Assembly: GCF_002250565.1 (NCBI RefSeq)
Contig: NZ_NMVJ01000001.1
Span: 186,001-250,000 of the forward strand
DNA length: 64,000 nt
From: Parenemella sanctibonifatiensis
GTDB taxonomy: Bacteria; Actinomycetota; Actinomycetes; Propionibacteriales; Propionibacteriaceae
Direction: 5' to 3'
In this document: in pieces, positions 8,460 to 17,181 of the stretch
Layout: each line of letters begins with the position of its first letter
Numbering within the stretch: position 1 is the stretch's first letter
Program-made: the position numbers and the translations under genes
Notes under the pieces: generated by a model
The model's database searches: none
What the model was told of the DNA's origin: nothing
Seen by the model: only the letters and a program-made list of their open reading frames with translations

Positions 8460-10400
8460 TCACCGCGGCGTGTCACGGCTGCGCGAGCGCACGGTCAGCT
8501 TGTATCCGAGCCGATGCCGCAACCGCGCCACCACCAGCAGAGCCGACCCCACCACCACCGCCGCGGTGAGGACGATCACCACCAGCGGCTGCTCGACCAC
8601 GGCGATGACACCAATCAACGCCACGGCCATGATGAGAGTGAACTCCCGCAGTTCGCCGCGCAACTGTTGCCCCCTCGCGGGGCGCACTCGGACCGTGCCG
8701 AGTTGGGTGCCGGCCAGCCCGAGGCGTTCGCGCAGCGCCGCATCGACCAGGATTGCGGGTAGGTCGGGCGCGTGCCCCAGCGCGGTCGCCGCGTCGGGCA
8801 TCCGAGCACCGAAGCCACCACCGAACTGGTGCCGTCTGCTGTCCAACTCGTGTTCGGGCACCTGGAAGGCCTTGACCTCCAGATGCGGCACCTCCCCCTG
8901 GTCATCGGCGCGCCCCTCGATGACGACATTGTCACCACTGTCCACACCAAGGACTTCCAGCGAAAGCGGATCGAGCAGCACGACGTCGCGTTCGGCAGTC
9001 GCAACCGTGGACAAATGAACTCGGGCGGAAATGGTGGCCGGTGTTCCCAGGATCGGATCGGCCACCCGGGACCTGCGCAGGGTCACGCCGCGATATCGCA
9101 CCACCTCACCGGGCTCCAGGCCGATCGCAATCCGCAGCACCTGGTCGACCTGCACCTCGTCGTCGGGCTGGTCCGGATCAATCATCACCTTGGCGATCGT
9201 GGTGGGGGCAGGTGCGCCGACCACACGGCGCAACGCCGCGGACTGGAGCTCGCAGTAGTCACGACCGCCCACCGCCCGGTGCTGCCGTGGATTGAGCCGG
9301 ATGCAACTCTCACCGCGCCGGTCCAAGGTCGCATCGAGCACCTTCCCGTACGCCGTCCTGGTCCCGTCGGCGGACACCGGCGCCACGCCGCCGTCCACGT
9401 CGGTTCCGGCAACTCCACCGCCCACCCGCGGGCTGAGCTCGCCGTACTGGACGAGCGGCTGGCTGCGCAGGTCCGGGAACCGGTCCGGATCGTTCCACGC
9501 ATGGTCAAAGGCGTGGTGTGCCAGGGCTGCTGAGACCTGTTCGCGAAGGTCAGCGTCGGTGGCCAACCGCTGCCACGCGACGAGGTCCTCCCCCAGCACC
9601 CGCGCCACGTCGGGCCAGCCAGCACAGCGCTCCAGCACCGCTGGCTGGGCGGCCAACGCACCAGAGCGCGGGGCGTCGAGCTGGGACTGCATCGCCCACC
9701 AGTCCGGGGCATCCCCCTCCGCGTGGTCGGCCAGCGCCCCGGCGGTGTGGACATAGGCGTACAGACCGGGCAGCTCCTCCCCCGTGCTGAGGACGGTGCG
9801 GGCCTGCTCCCGCCCCAACCACACGCGCCGATAGCCGAGCTCAGAATCATCGACCAAGGCGAGCTGGTCCCGATCCAGGAACTGGACATACAGGCGTACC
9901 GACTCGCCGGGCGCCGGCAGCAGCGTGGTCGGCACATAGCCCTTGGGCGCGATGACCGGGGCAAAGCCGACCCGGGCATCACTGACCTCGGCCTGGACCA
10001 TCGGGATCGTCAACGCCCGGGTCAGGACGTTGTCGACGAACTTGTCGCGGAGCTGGGCCGGTGCAGCATTGGACCCGACACACAGCACCGGCACCCGACT
10101 GTTGCAACCGGGCACGTTGAGACTCTCCAGCACCCGCCCGAGCATCGGCGCCGACTGCGCCTTGAGCCCCAGCGCGCGCTTGTCGCTCTCGGGCATCGCC
10201 AAACCCAAGTGGGGCAACCGGAAACCATCCCAGTCGACCGGATCATGGGCGCCCAGGGCAACGCCGTCGTAACTCCGCAACGGCCACATGGCCTGTCCGG
10301 ACAGCAGCACCGATTCTTCGGGCCAGCGTCCGGGATAGAGCATCGGCTGGCGTCGCGGCGCCTGCTCGATGGCGTACGGATCCTCTTCCAGCGCAGTCAC
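8460..10400 (-). CDS. Large unrecognised protein: GGCT-like motif, DPBB-like region, two C-terminal membrane helices
   Basis: A 646-residue protein without a family I can name. Residues about 105-220 show the three marks of a gamma-glutamylcyclotransferase-like fold: CVGSNAAPAQL, then VDDSELGYRR with a conserved-type Glu, then GLYAYVHT. Residues about 470-500 (DVVLLDPLSLEVLGV followed by SGDNVVIEG) and 547-575 resemble the double-psi barrel N domain of Cdc48/VAT ATPases, but no ATPase follows. Two membrane helices lie at about 587-625, then a basic tail. The start is set at GTG 10400 because TATGCT (10412-10407) is 6 bases upstream; an ATG at 10484 also opens the frame but would cover that promoter. 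Domain calls are inference from motifs. Confidence 0.65.
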   Translation of the reverse strand: MTALEEDPYAIEQAPRRQPMLYPGRWPEESVLLSGQAMWPLRSYDGVALGAHDPVDWDGFRLPHLGLAMPESDKRALGLKAQSAPMLGRVLESLNVPGCNSRVPVLCVGSNAAPAQLRDKFVDNVLTRALTIPMVQAEVSDARVGFAPVIAPKGYVPTTLLPAPGESVRLYVQFLDRDQLALVDDSELGYRRVWLGREQARTVLSTGEELPGLYAYVHTAGALADHAEGDAPDWWAMQSQLDAPRSGALAAQPAVLERCAGWPDVARVLGEDLVAWQRLATDADLREQVSAALAHHAFDHAWNDPDRFPDLRSQPLVQYGELSPRVGGGVAGTDVDGGVAPVSADGTRTAYGKVLDATLDRRGESCIRLNPRQHRAVGGRDYCELQSAALRRVVGAPAPTTIAKVMIDPDQPDDEVQVDQVLRIAIGLEPGEVVRYRGVTLRRSRVADPILGTPATISARVHLSTVATAERDVVLLDPLSLEVLGVDSGDNVVIEGRADDQGEVPHLEVKAFQVPEHELDSRRHQFGGGFGARMPDAATALGHAPDLPAILVDAALRERLGLAGTQLGTVRVRPARGQQLRGELREFTLIMAVALIGVIAVVEQPLVVIVLTAAVVVGSALLVVARLRHRLGYKLTVRSRSRDTPR

Positions 10401-10466
10401 ACGGCCAGCATAGGGATCGGGTACGGATTCATGTTCTGTGCCGTCACGCAGGGCGGCGGGAACAGC

Positions 10467-10502
10467 TAGATTGGGTGCCGACATCGTTGCGGAGGAGCGT
10501 GC
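10467..10502 (+). promoter_or_regulatory. pyrR promoter -10 and ribosome binding site
   Basis: TAGATT at 10467-10472 is a plausible -10 box and GGAGGA at 10491-10496 a strong ribosome binding site, 6 bases before GTG 10503. The predicted leader of about 24 bases is too short for a terminator/antiterminator attenuator. PyrR control, if present, must therefore work some other way. Confidence 0.5.
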
Positions 10503-11081
10503 GTGGACACCCAATCCGACCGTCCGGAGACCGGGCTCGGCGGCCGAGTCGTCCTCGACGCCGCCGAGATCTCCAGGGCACTGACGCGGATGGCCCACCA
10601 GATCGTCGAGTCCACCAAGGGGGCCGCGGACGTGGTGCTGCTCGGGATCCCGACCCGCGGTGTACCGCTGGCAGTGCGGCTGGCCGAGGCGATGGCTGAC
10701 CCGGCCGGGCGTGCAATTCCCCACGGCATCCTCGACATCACCATGTATCGCGACGACCTGCGTCGCCACCCCACCCGCACCGTCGGACCGACCACCATCC
10801 CGCGGTCCCTGCAGGATGCGACCGTCGTGCTCGTCGACGACGTCCTCTACTCCGGGCGTACCGTCGCCGCGGCGTTGGACGCACTCAAGGACCTCGACGG
10901 CCGCCCTCGCTCGGTGCAGTTGGCAGTGCTGGTGGACCGCGGCCATCGACAGTTGCCGATCCGCGCCGACCACGTCGGCAAAAATCTGCCGACGGCAACC
11001 GAGGAACGCGTCTCGGTGCGCCTGACCGAGACCGACGACCTGGACCAGGTCACCATCACCCGCCCCAGCGAGGAGATCTGA
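10503..11081 (+). CDS. pyrR: Bifunctional PyrR: pyr regulator / uracil phosphoribosyltransferase
   Basis: A 192-residue PyrR. It binds pyr mRNA in response to uridine nucleotides and has uracil phosphoribosyltransferase activity in many bacteria. The PRPP-binding loop [18 protein letters not shown] is at about residues 108-125. The N-terminal RMAHQIVE and [10 protein letters not shown] segments are typical of the family. The GTG at 10503 has a GGAGGA ribosome binding site. Its TGA overlaps the pyrB ATG by one base (TGATG), so it leads the pyrRBC operon. The divergent gene starts about 100 bases away. Confidence 0.95.
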   Translation: MDTQSDRPETGLGGRVVLDAAEISRALTRMAHQIVESTKGAADVVLLGIPTRGVPLAVRLAEAMADPAGRAIPHGILDITMYRDDLRRHPTRTVGPTTIPRSLQDATVVLVDDVLYSGRTVAAALDALKDLDGRPRSVQLAVLVDRGHRQLPIRADHVGKNLPTATEERVSVRLTETDDLDQVTITRPSEEI

Positions 11082-12037
11082 TGCGCCATCTGATCAGCGC
11101 CGCCGACCTCTCCGCCGAGGAGATCACTGCCCTGCTCGACACCGCCGCTCAGATGCAACAAGTGCAGCACCGCACCGTCAAGAAGTTGCCGGCGCTGCGC
11201 GGTCGCACCGTGGTGAACCTGTTCTTCGAAGACTCCACTCGCACCCGTACCTCCTTCGAGATGGCTGGCAAGTGGCTCAGCGCCGACACCATCAACGTGT
11301 CGGCAAAGGGCTCCAGCGTGTCCAAGGGCGAATCGCTCCGCGACACCTTGCTGACATTGGCCGCGATGGGCACCGATGCCCTGGTGATCCGCCACGCAGC
11401 CTCCGGCGTCTGCCGGCAGGCCACCGACTGGGTCGACTGCAGCATCATCAATGCCGGTGACGGCCAACACGAACATCCCACCCAAGCCCTGCTGGATGCG
11501 TACGCGCTGCGGCACCACTTCGAGGCGCTGGCCAGCAAGGACGAGGGCGAGGCTGGTTTCACCGGCAAGAAGGTGGTCATCGTCGGTGACCTCACCCATT
11601 CACGGGTGGTCCGTTCCAACGTGATCCTGCTTCGCGCACTGGGCGCCGAGGTCACTCTGGTCGCGCCCTCAACCCTGCTCCCGTCGGGAGTCGGGACCTG
11701 GCCGGCGACCGTGACCACCGAGCTGGACGACCAGCTCACCGATGCGGACGCGGTGATGATGTTGCGGGTGCAGCGGGAACGGATGTCGGGTGGATTCTTC
11801 CCCAGTGCCCGCGAGTACACCGTGCAGTACGGACTCACCAAGACCCGACTCGCGACCCTGAAGCCGGGCGCGGCCATCCTGCATCCCGGCCCGATGAACC
11901 GTGGCTTGGAGATCTCCAGCGATGCCGCCGACGCGGCCGCCTCGCTGGTGCTCGACCAGGTCGCCGCCGGCGTGGCGGTGCGGATGAGCGTGCTCTATCA
12001 CCTGTTGGGTGGAGCCGATGAGGAGACCCATGATTGA
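11081..12037 (+). CDS. pyrB: Aspartate carbamoyltransferase catalytic subunit
   Basis: Condenses carbamoyl phosphate with aspartate, the first committed step of pyrimidine synthesis. The 318-residue protein carries the carbamoyl-phosphate site [13 protein letters not shown] near residue 48, the [10 protein letters not shown] motif and [12 protein letters not shown]. Near the C terminus is [11 protein letters not shown]. Length and motifs match class B enzymes that work with PyrC rather than a PyrI regulatory subunit, and no pyrI is nearby. It is coupled to pyrR by a 1-base overlap and to pyrC by an 8-base overlap. Confidence 0.96.
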   Translation: MRHLISAADLSAEEITALLDTAAQMQQVQHRTVKKLPALRGRTVVNLFFEDSTRTRTSFEMAGKWLSADTINVSAKGSSVSKGESLRDTLLTLAAMGTDALVIRHAASGVCRQATDWVDCSIINAGDGQHEHPTQALLDAYALRHHFEALASKDEGEAGFTGKKVVIVGDLTHSRVVRSNVILLRALGAEVTLVAPSTLLPSGVGTWPATVTTELDDQLTDADAVMMLRVQRERMSGGFFPSAREYTVQYGLTKTRLATLKPGAAILHPGPMNRGLEISSDAADAAASLVLDQVAAGVAVRMSVLYHLLGGADEETHD

Positions 12038-13364
12038 TCCGAGTGCTGGGCCTGACCAGTCCCACGTCGCTGCCCTGTCGACCCGTGATGCCCGGTCGAT
12101 TCCCGCTCCCCTCTCGATTAATGGCGTCACCCTCCCCGACGGCACGACCACCGACCTGCACATCGCGCAAGGCCGATACGTCCAGGACCCGCCCGAGGGG
12201 GCCGAGCAGATCGACGCCGCCGGATTGCGGGTGCTACCGGGCTTGGTGGACCTGCACACCCACCTGCGGGAACCGGGGCGTGAGGACGCCGAGACCGTCC
12301 GCAGCGGCGCTGCCGCGGCGGCCCGGGGTGGCTGGACCGCAGTCTGCGCGATGGCCAACACCCGCCCGGTCACCGACACCGCCGAAGCCGCCCAGCACCT
12401 GCACGCCCTGGCAGCCGACGCTGATGCCCAGGTGGTGCCGATCGGCGCCATCTCCAAGGGGTTGGGCGGCGAAGAACTCGCCGAGCTGGGGCTGATGAAT
12501 CGCCATGCGGGCGTACGCCTGTTTTCCGACGACGGTCGTTGTGTCGCCGACAGCCGGTTGATGCGCCGGGCCTTCGAGTACGTCCGCGACTTCGGCGGCG
12601 TGTTGGCCCAACACGCGCAGGATCCGGCGCTGGCCGGCGACCAGGCCTGCTGCCACGAGGGCGAATGGTCCGGTCGGCTGGGGCTCCCCAGCTGGCCGCC
12701 GCAGGCCGAGTCGGTGATTGTCGCCCGGGACGTCCAGCTGGCCGAGCTGACCCGCTCCCGGTTGCACGTCTGCCATGTCACCAGCGCCGAATCGGTGGAG
12801 GTGCTGCGGTGGGCCAAGGCCCGCGGCATCCAGGTGACCGCGGAGGTGACCCCACACCACCTGCTGCTCACCACCGACCTGCTCGCCGACTACGACACCA
12901 CCTTCAAGGTCAATCCGCCGCTGCGCACCGATGAACACGTCGAGGCACTGCGGGCCGGTCTGGCTGACGGCACCATCGATGCGGTCGCCACGGACCACGC
13001 CCCGCATGCCCCCCAGGACAAGCACCACGCGTTCGTCGATGCCCGGCCCGGCATGCTTGGCCTGGAGCATGCCCTCGGGGTGGTCCTCGACACGATGGTC
13101 GCCACCGGCGCGCTGGACTGGTCCGGGGTGGCCGATCGGATGTCCCAGGCGCCGGCCCGGATCGCCGGGCTGGCCGATCAGGGACAGGGATTCACCGTCG
13201 GGGACCCGGCCTCGCTGGTGCTGGTCGATCCGAGCGCCCGCGCCGTGGTGGACCGCAGCCAGACCGCGTCGCTGTCGCGAAACAATCCCTACCACGGTCG
13301 CGAGCTCGCCGACCCGGTGGTGCGCACCATCTGGAACGGGCGCACGACCTGGTTGCGAAGCTGA
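12030..13364 (+). CDS. pyrC: Dihydroorotase
   Basis: Zinc amidohydrolase closing carbamoyl aspartate to dihydroorotate. [11 protein letters not shown] carries the first two metal-binding His, and TDHAPHAP near the C-terminal third carries the catalytic Asp and following His, as in type I bacterial dihydroorotases. I place the start at ATG 12030, preceded by GAGGAG at 12019-12024, giving 444 residues and an 8-base overlap with pyrB; GTG 12009 opens the same frame but lacks this spacing. In many actinobacteria carA and carB follow pyrC; here a lipoprotein gene and a reversed strand follow instead. Confidence 0.95.
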   Translation: MIDPSAGPDQSHVAALSTRDARSIPAPLSINGVTLPDGTTTDLHIAQGRYVQDPPEGAEQIDAAGLRVLPGLVDLHTHLREPGREDAETVRSGAAAAARGGWTAVCAMANTRPVTDTAEAAQHLHALAADADAQVVPIGAISKGLGGEELAELGLMNRHAGVRLFSDDGRCVADSRLMRRAFEYVRDFGGVLAQHAQDPALAGDQACCHEGEWSGRLGLPSWPPQAESVIVARDVQLAELTRSRLHVCHVTSAESVEVLRWAKARGIQVTAEVTPHHLLLTTDLLADYDTTFKVNPPLRTDEHVEALRAGLADGTIDAVATDHAPHAPQDKHHAFVDARPGMLGLEHALGVVLDTMVATGALDWSGVADRMSQAPARIAGLADQGQGFTVGDPASLVLVDPSARAVVDRSQTASLSRNNPYHGRELADPVVRTIWNGRTTWLRS

Positions 13365-13402
13365 GGCAACCGGAACGGACCGCCACCGCGTATGGAGTGG
13401 GT

Positions 13403-13891
13403 ATGTTCAGCAAACATCGCACTGGCCCAGCCGCGTTCCTCGCTGGCATCCTGCTGGTCGTGGTCGCGATGACCGGCTGCGGCAACACCCAACAGGCGGC
13501 TCCCGGCGACACGCCCGACCCATCCGAGAGCACGCCAGGCGCACTCCCCTCGGGCGCCACCCAGGTCTGGCTCCACGGCGACCAGCGGTGGCCCGGCCCC
13601 GCCGAACCGCTCACCACCGATGTCCAGAGCGCCATCGATGCCTTCAACGAACTCCCCAGCGCACCTCCCAACCAGGTCTGCACGATGGAGTATCGGCTCG
13701 CCTACGAGGCCGTCTTCGACTATCCCGACGGTCGCCAGATCACGGTGGCCGGCGAACTGCACGGCTGCCGAACGGTCAGGCTGGGGGCTGCCGGTGATCC
13801 GAACGCCGACCGCCGCCTCGGCGGGGAGGGTTATCTCAACGAACTGCTGCGGCTGTGGCAGGCACAGGGTACGCCGGTCGAGACCCCGTAA
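13403..13891 (+). CDS. Predicted lipoprotein
   Basis: A 162-residue exported protein. The signal peptide runs from a basic start (MFSKHR) through a hydrophobic core (AFLAGILLVVVAM) to the lipobox MTGC at about residue 27, so the mature protein should be lipid-anchored at the membrane outer face. The mature part begins with a Pro/Asp/Ser linker; its globular part contains two Cys (NQVCTMEY and HGCRTV) that could form a disulfide. I do not recognise the domain. ATG 13403 follows GGAG at 13394-13397. It lies 38 bases after pyrC and could be read with the pyr operon, but no functional link is evident. Confidence 0.75.
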   Translation: MFSKHRTGPAAFLAGILLVVVAMTGCGNTQQAAPGDTPDPSESTPGALPSGATQVWLHGDQRWPGPAEPLTTDVQSAIDAFNELPSAPPNQVCTMEYRLAYEAVFDYPDGRQITVAGELHGCRTVRLGAAGDPNADRRLGGEGYLNELLRLWQAQGTPVETP

Positions 13892-13895
13892 GGGC

Positions 13896-14738
13896 TCAGG
13901 CCAGCACCCAGCTGGCCACCTTCTCGCGCATCTCGGCGCCGATCTCGATCGGCTTGCCGGACAGGTCCGCCATCACCAGCACCGTGATGCTGCGCGCATG
14001 CGGTTCGGTGGCGTCGCGGTCAGCGAAGAGTTCACTGACCAGGGTCAGCGAGGTCCGGCCCACCTTGATGATGCTGGTGCGAATGTCCAGCAATCCCGCC
14101 TGCCATGCCAGCGGCTTGAGGTAGGCGACGTCGTGGCGAGCCACCAACCACAGGTGGTCCATCCCCATCCGCAGGCCGGTCGGGTCCACCGCGATGGTCG
14201 CCGCGATCCGCGCCTCCTGGAAGTAGGTCAGGTAGGAGACATTGTTGACGTGGTCATAGCGATCCAGGTCGGACCAGCGCACCGTGCCCGCGTAGTGATG
14301 GCTGCGGTCAGCCTGGGTGCGTGCCTGCATCGGCAACTCCCGCAACTCCGGCATCGGGCCCTGCTCGGAACGCAACCACTCGGCCTGCGCCCCAGTGAGG
14401 CGCTTCGGGTGACCATTACCGTCGACCGGGCACAGCGTGGTGGTGGCCCGCAGCACCGGCTGGCCACCGTGGGTCAGCACATAACCGAAGTCGAACCGGC
14501 TGGCACCGACCTTGCCCACGACGACGTCGGCCACGATCGGCGTACCGTCATAGAGCACCGGCGCCAAGTACTCCAGCTGCTGTGAGACCACGACCACCCC
14601 GCTGCCCAGCAGGACACCGATCGGGCTGCCGTGCATCAGCGCAACCCGCGCCTCCTGCAGGTAGTCACCGAAAGAGGCATTGTTGACATGCCCCTGGGCG
14701 TCCTGGTCATCCCAGCGGGTCAGTACTTCGGTGCGCAA
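13896..14738 (-). CDS. Acyl-CoA thioesterase, double hotdog
   Basis: A 280-residue protein with two hotdog folds. Each is marked by the 4HBT pattern: RWDDQDAQGHVNNASFGDYLQEAR near the N terminus and RWSDLDRYDHVNNVSYLTYFQEAR at about residue 153 (the motifs here are abbreviated by overlap of the two copies). The Asp and His/Asn residues of this pattern form the thioesterase active site. Such proteins hydrolyse acyl-CoA to free acid and CoA. Start TTG 14738 lies 2 bases after the stop of the acyl-CoA ligase gene, with GAAGGAAG inside that gene's end as ribosome binding site, so the two are translationally linked. Substrate chain length is not predictable. Confidence 0.88.
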   Translation of the reverse strand: MRTEVLTRWDDQDAQGHVNNASFGDYLQEARVALMHGSPIGVLLGSGVVVVSQQLEYLAPVLYDGTPIVADVVVGKVGASRFDFGYVLTHGGQPVLRATTTLCPVDGNGHPKRLTGAQAEWLRSEQGPMPELRELPMQARTQADRSHHYAGTVRWSDLDRYDHVNNVSYLTYFQEARIAATIAVDPTGLRMGMDHLWLVARHDVAYLKPLAWQAGLLDIRTSIIKVGRTSLTLVSELFADRDATEPHARSITVLVMADLSGKPIEIGAEMREKVASWVLA

Positions 14739-14740
14739 TA

Positions 14741-16549
14741 TCAGTCTTCCTTCGGGTACAGCGAGTCGACGACATCGGCATAGGTCTCGGCGACCTTGCC
14801 ACGGCGGATCTTCATGTTCGCCGTCACCTGACCGTCCTCGACCGTCAGCTCGTGGTCGAGAATCGCGAAGTCCTTCACGGTCTCCCAGCGGTCCAGACGC
14901 TCGTTGGCCCGATCGATGAAGCCCTTGATCGACTCACGGATGTCGGGGTGCTGGCTGAGCTCGGCGTAGTCGGCCTTGAGCCCTCGCTTCTCACCCCAGG
15001 CGAGCAGCTGCGGCTCGTCCATGGTGACCAGCGCGACGGCGTACTTGCGGCCCTCGCCCAGCACCACGATCTGCGACAGATAGGGGCAGTTGGCCATGAT
15101 GACGCCCTCGACCTTCTGGGGCGCGATGAACTTGCCACCGGAGGTCTTGAAGAGGTCACGCTTGCGATCGGTGATGGTGACGTTGCCCTCGGCATCCATC
15201 TCGCCGACGTCACCGGTGCCATACCAGCCGTCCTGGATGGCCTCCGCGGTCTTCTCGGGATTTTTGTGGTATCCGCGCATCACGCCCGGGCCCTTGATGA
15301 GGACCTCACCGTCGTCAGCGATCCGGACTTCCGTCCCGGGCGAAGCCTTGCCGATGGTGCCGAACAGCGGCGTACGCGGGTCGTTCAGCGTGCTGATGGC
15401 ACTCGTCTCGGTCATGCCGTAACCCTCGACCACAGTCAGGCCGGCAGAGTAGAACCAAGCCTGCACCTGGGCGTTGAGTTTGGCCGAACCGGAGATGAAG
15501 AAGCGCAATCGGCCGCCCATTTTTTCGTGCAGCTTGGAGAAGACCAGCTTGTGGGCCAGGCCGTACTGCGCCTTGAGCAACACCGGCATCGACTTGCCCT
15601 CCAGCCGGTACGGACGAGACTTGGCGCCAACCCCGAAGGCCCAGCGGGCGATCTGGCCCTTGATGCCCTTGTTGCCGGTCAGCACCGCGACGCGCACCTT
15701 CTCGAAGATCCGCGGGGCGCCACACATGAAGGTGGGGTGCACGACCGACAGGTTCGGCACGATGTTGGGGATGCGGCCGTCGACGGCACTGGCGAAACCG
15801 ATGATGATCTGGCAGGCAATCAGGCACTTGCCGAAGACGTGTGACAGCGGCAGCCACAGATACTGCAGGTCGTTTTCGGTGACGATGTCGAGGGTGTCCA
15901 TCGCGGCGCCCTCGTAGGTCCAGTTGCCATGGGTCAGCTCGACCCCCTTGGGGCGGCCGGTGGTGCCGGAGGTGTAGATGAGCGTGCACAACGAATCGAG
16001 TCCCAGCGAGTCGACGATCTCGTCCAGGGCATCGGGATGCTCCGCGGCGTACGCCTCACCCTGGGCCACCAGGTCGTCCCAGCTGACCGCGCCCTCCGCG
16101 GTGCCGTCGATCAGGATCAGTGAGTCGAATTCCAGGCCGGTCTGGCGCATCTTCTCGAGCTGCTCGACGTTCTCGACGATCACCACCCGTGACTCGGAGT
16201 GGTCGAGGATGTACTGCACCTCGTCGGCGGTGGTGTTGGGATAGACGGTGGTGGTGACGCCACCCGCAAAACCGATCGCCAGGTCCGCCAGGATCCATTC
16301 GATCCGGGTGCCCGAGGCAATGGCAACCCGCTGCTCCCGTTCCAGCCCGAGCGCCAGCAGCCCATTGGCCAGCGTCTCGACCTTGCTGAGGGTCTCCTGC
16401 CACGTCAGCGAATGCCACTGTTCATTGGCGTCAGGAAACCTGAACGCCTCGATGCTGCTGGACTTGGAGACGCGGTTGCGCAGCGCGGCCGGGACCGACA
16501 CCGGCCGGTTGGCAATCCGCTCCGCAACGTTGACAGGGGCTGCACTCAT
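14741..16549 (-). CDS. Long-chain fatty acid-CoA ligase (AMP-binding)
   Basis: A 602-residue adenylate-forming enzyme of the FadD15/long-chain acyl-CoA synthetase type. The P-loop-like motif is LIYTSGTTGRPKG, the A5 motif EGYGMTETSA, and the hinge region GTGDVGEMDAEG followed by DRKRDLFKTSGGK with the catalytic Lys region. It activates fatty acids with ATP and CoA at the membrane face. The thioesterase gene follows by 2 bases, and a MarR gene diverges from it across 125 bases. An imperfect dyad at 16572-16587 in its upstream region is a candidate operator. Start ATG 16549 is supported by AAAGG 8 bases upstream. Confidence 0.93.
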   Translation of the reverse strand: MSAAPVNVAERIANRPVSVPAALRNRVSKSSSIEAFRFPDANEQWHSLTWQETLSKVETLANGLLALGLEREQRVAIASGTRIEWILADLAIGFAGGVTTTVYPNTTADEVQYILDHSESRVVIVENVEQLEKMRQTGLEFDSLILIDGTAEGAVSWDDLVAQGEAYAAEHPDALDEIVDSLGLDSLCTLIYTSGTTGRPKGVELTHGNWTYEGAAMDTLDIVTENDLQYLWLPLSHVFGKCLIACQIIIGFASAVDGRIPNIVPNLSVVHPTFMCGAPRIFEKVRVAVLTGNKGIKGQIARWAFGVGAKSRPYRLEGKSMPVLLKAQYGLAHKLVFSKLHEKMGGRLRFFISGSAKLNAQVQAWFYSAGLTVVEGYGMTETSAISTLNDPRTPLFGTIGKASPGTEVRIADDGEVLIKGPGVMRGYHKNPEKTAEAIQDGWYGTGDVGEMDAEGNVTITDRKRDLFKTSGGKFIAPQKVEGVIMANCPYLSQIVVLGEGRKYAVALVTMDEPQLLAWGEKRGLKADYAELSQHPDIRESIKGFIDRANERLDRWETVKDFAILDHELTVEDGQVTANMKIRRGKVAETYADVVDSLYPKED

Positions 16550-16571
16550 CTCGTGACCTTTCGAAGCGTGA

Positions 16572-16587
16572 CGTCCACATGCGGACG
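16572..16587. promoter_or_regulatory. Imperfect dyad between the ligase and marR genes
   Basis: CGTCC (16572-16576) and GGACG (16583-16587) flank ACATGC, forming a 16-bp inverted repeat with one mismatched pair. It lies 23 bases upstream of the acyl-CoA ligase start. A MarR dimer site is a reasonable guess, but nothing proves it. Confidence 0.35.
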
Positions 16588-16674
16588 GTGAAGGTCAGTT
16601 TGCCATGCTCTGTCGCTTTCCGCCCACGATCGGACCCAACGATTGAATCATCAACTCTGGGATAGGCTCGGGCC

Positions 16675-17181
16675 ATGACAGCTGGCGCCGACACCGAGCC
16701 GGGCGCTGCCGATCGTGAACCGGACCGTCTGAACGTCCGATGGCTGACCGCGGCCCAGCAGCGCGTGTGGCGTACCTATTTGTTGGGCAGCGCCCGGATC
16801 ACCGAGGTGCTCGACAACGATCTGCGCAGCCACGGCCTGGATCTGGGCGAGTACCAGATCCTCATGTGTCTGGAGGAGGCACCGGACCGGTCACTGCGGA
16901 TGTCACAGCTGGCCGAACGGGTGCATCAGTCCCGGTCCCGACTCACCCACGCCATTTCCCGTCTGGAAGGGCGCGGCCTGGTCTCACGGCAGCGCTCCCA
17001 ACGCGATGGCCGCGGTGTGTACGCCACGCTGACCCCTGACGGTTTCGCCCTGCTCGAGAAGGCTGCCCCCAGCCACGTCGAAGCAGTGCGCCGCATCTTT
17101 GTCGAATCCGTTGCCCCCGAGGATTTCTCTGCCCTGGGCCGAGCCTTCGACGACGTCCTGAACGTGGAGGAACAGCTGTGA
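16675..17181 (+). CDS. MarR-family transcriptional regulator
   Basis: A 168-residue winged helix-turn-helix regulator. The family core is seen in LGEYQILMCLEEAP, then RMSQLAERVHQSRSRLTHAI (recognition helix) and the wing GLVSRQRSQRDGRGVYATLT. Members usually repress a neighbour and release DNA on binding small phenolic or acyl ligands. TAGGCT at 16663-16668 is 6 bases before the ATG, giving a leaderless start. Its stop overlaps the GTG of the next gene by 4 bases (GTGA), so the regulator and the dehydrogenase are one operon. The divergent acyl-CoA ligase may be a second target. Confidence 0.92.
   Translation: MTAGADTEPGAADREPDRLNVRWLTAAQQRVWRTYLLGSARITEVLDNDLRSHGLDLGEYQILMCLEEAPDRSLRMSQLAERVHQSRSRLTHAISRLEGRGLVSRQRSQRDGRGVYATLTPDGFALLEKAAPSHVEAVRRIFVESVAPEDFSALGRAFDDVLNVEEQL

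Noticed and set aside
10413-10502. PyrR-type attenuator in the pyr leader
   Set aside because: No stem-loop pair or T-tract; the predicted leader is about 24 bases.
10401-10973. N-terminal extension of the large protein at 8460 to 10973 or 10484
   Set aside because: The longer frame covers pyrR coding sequence, and the promoter TATGCT at 10412-10407 supports GTG 10400.
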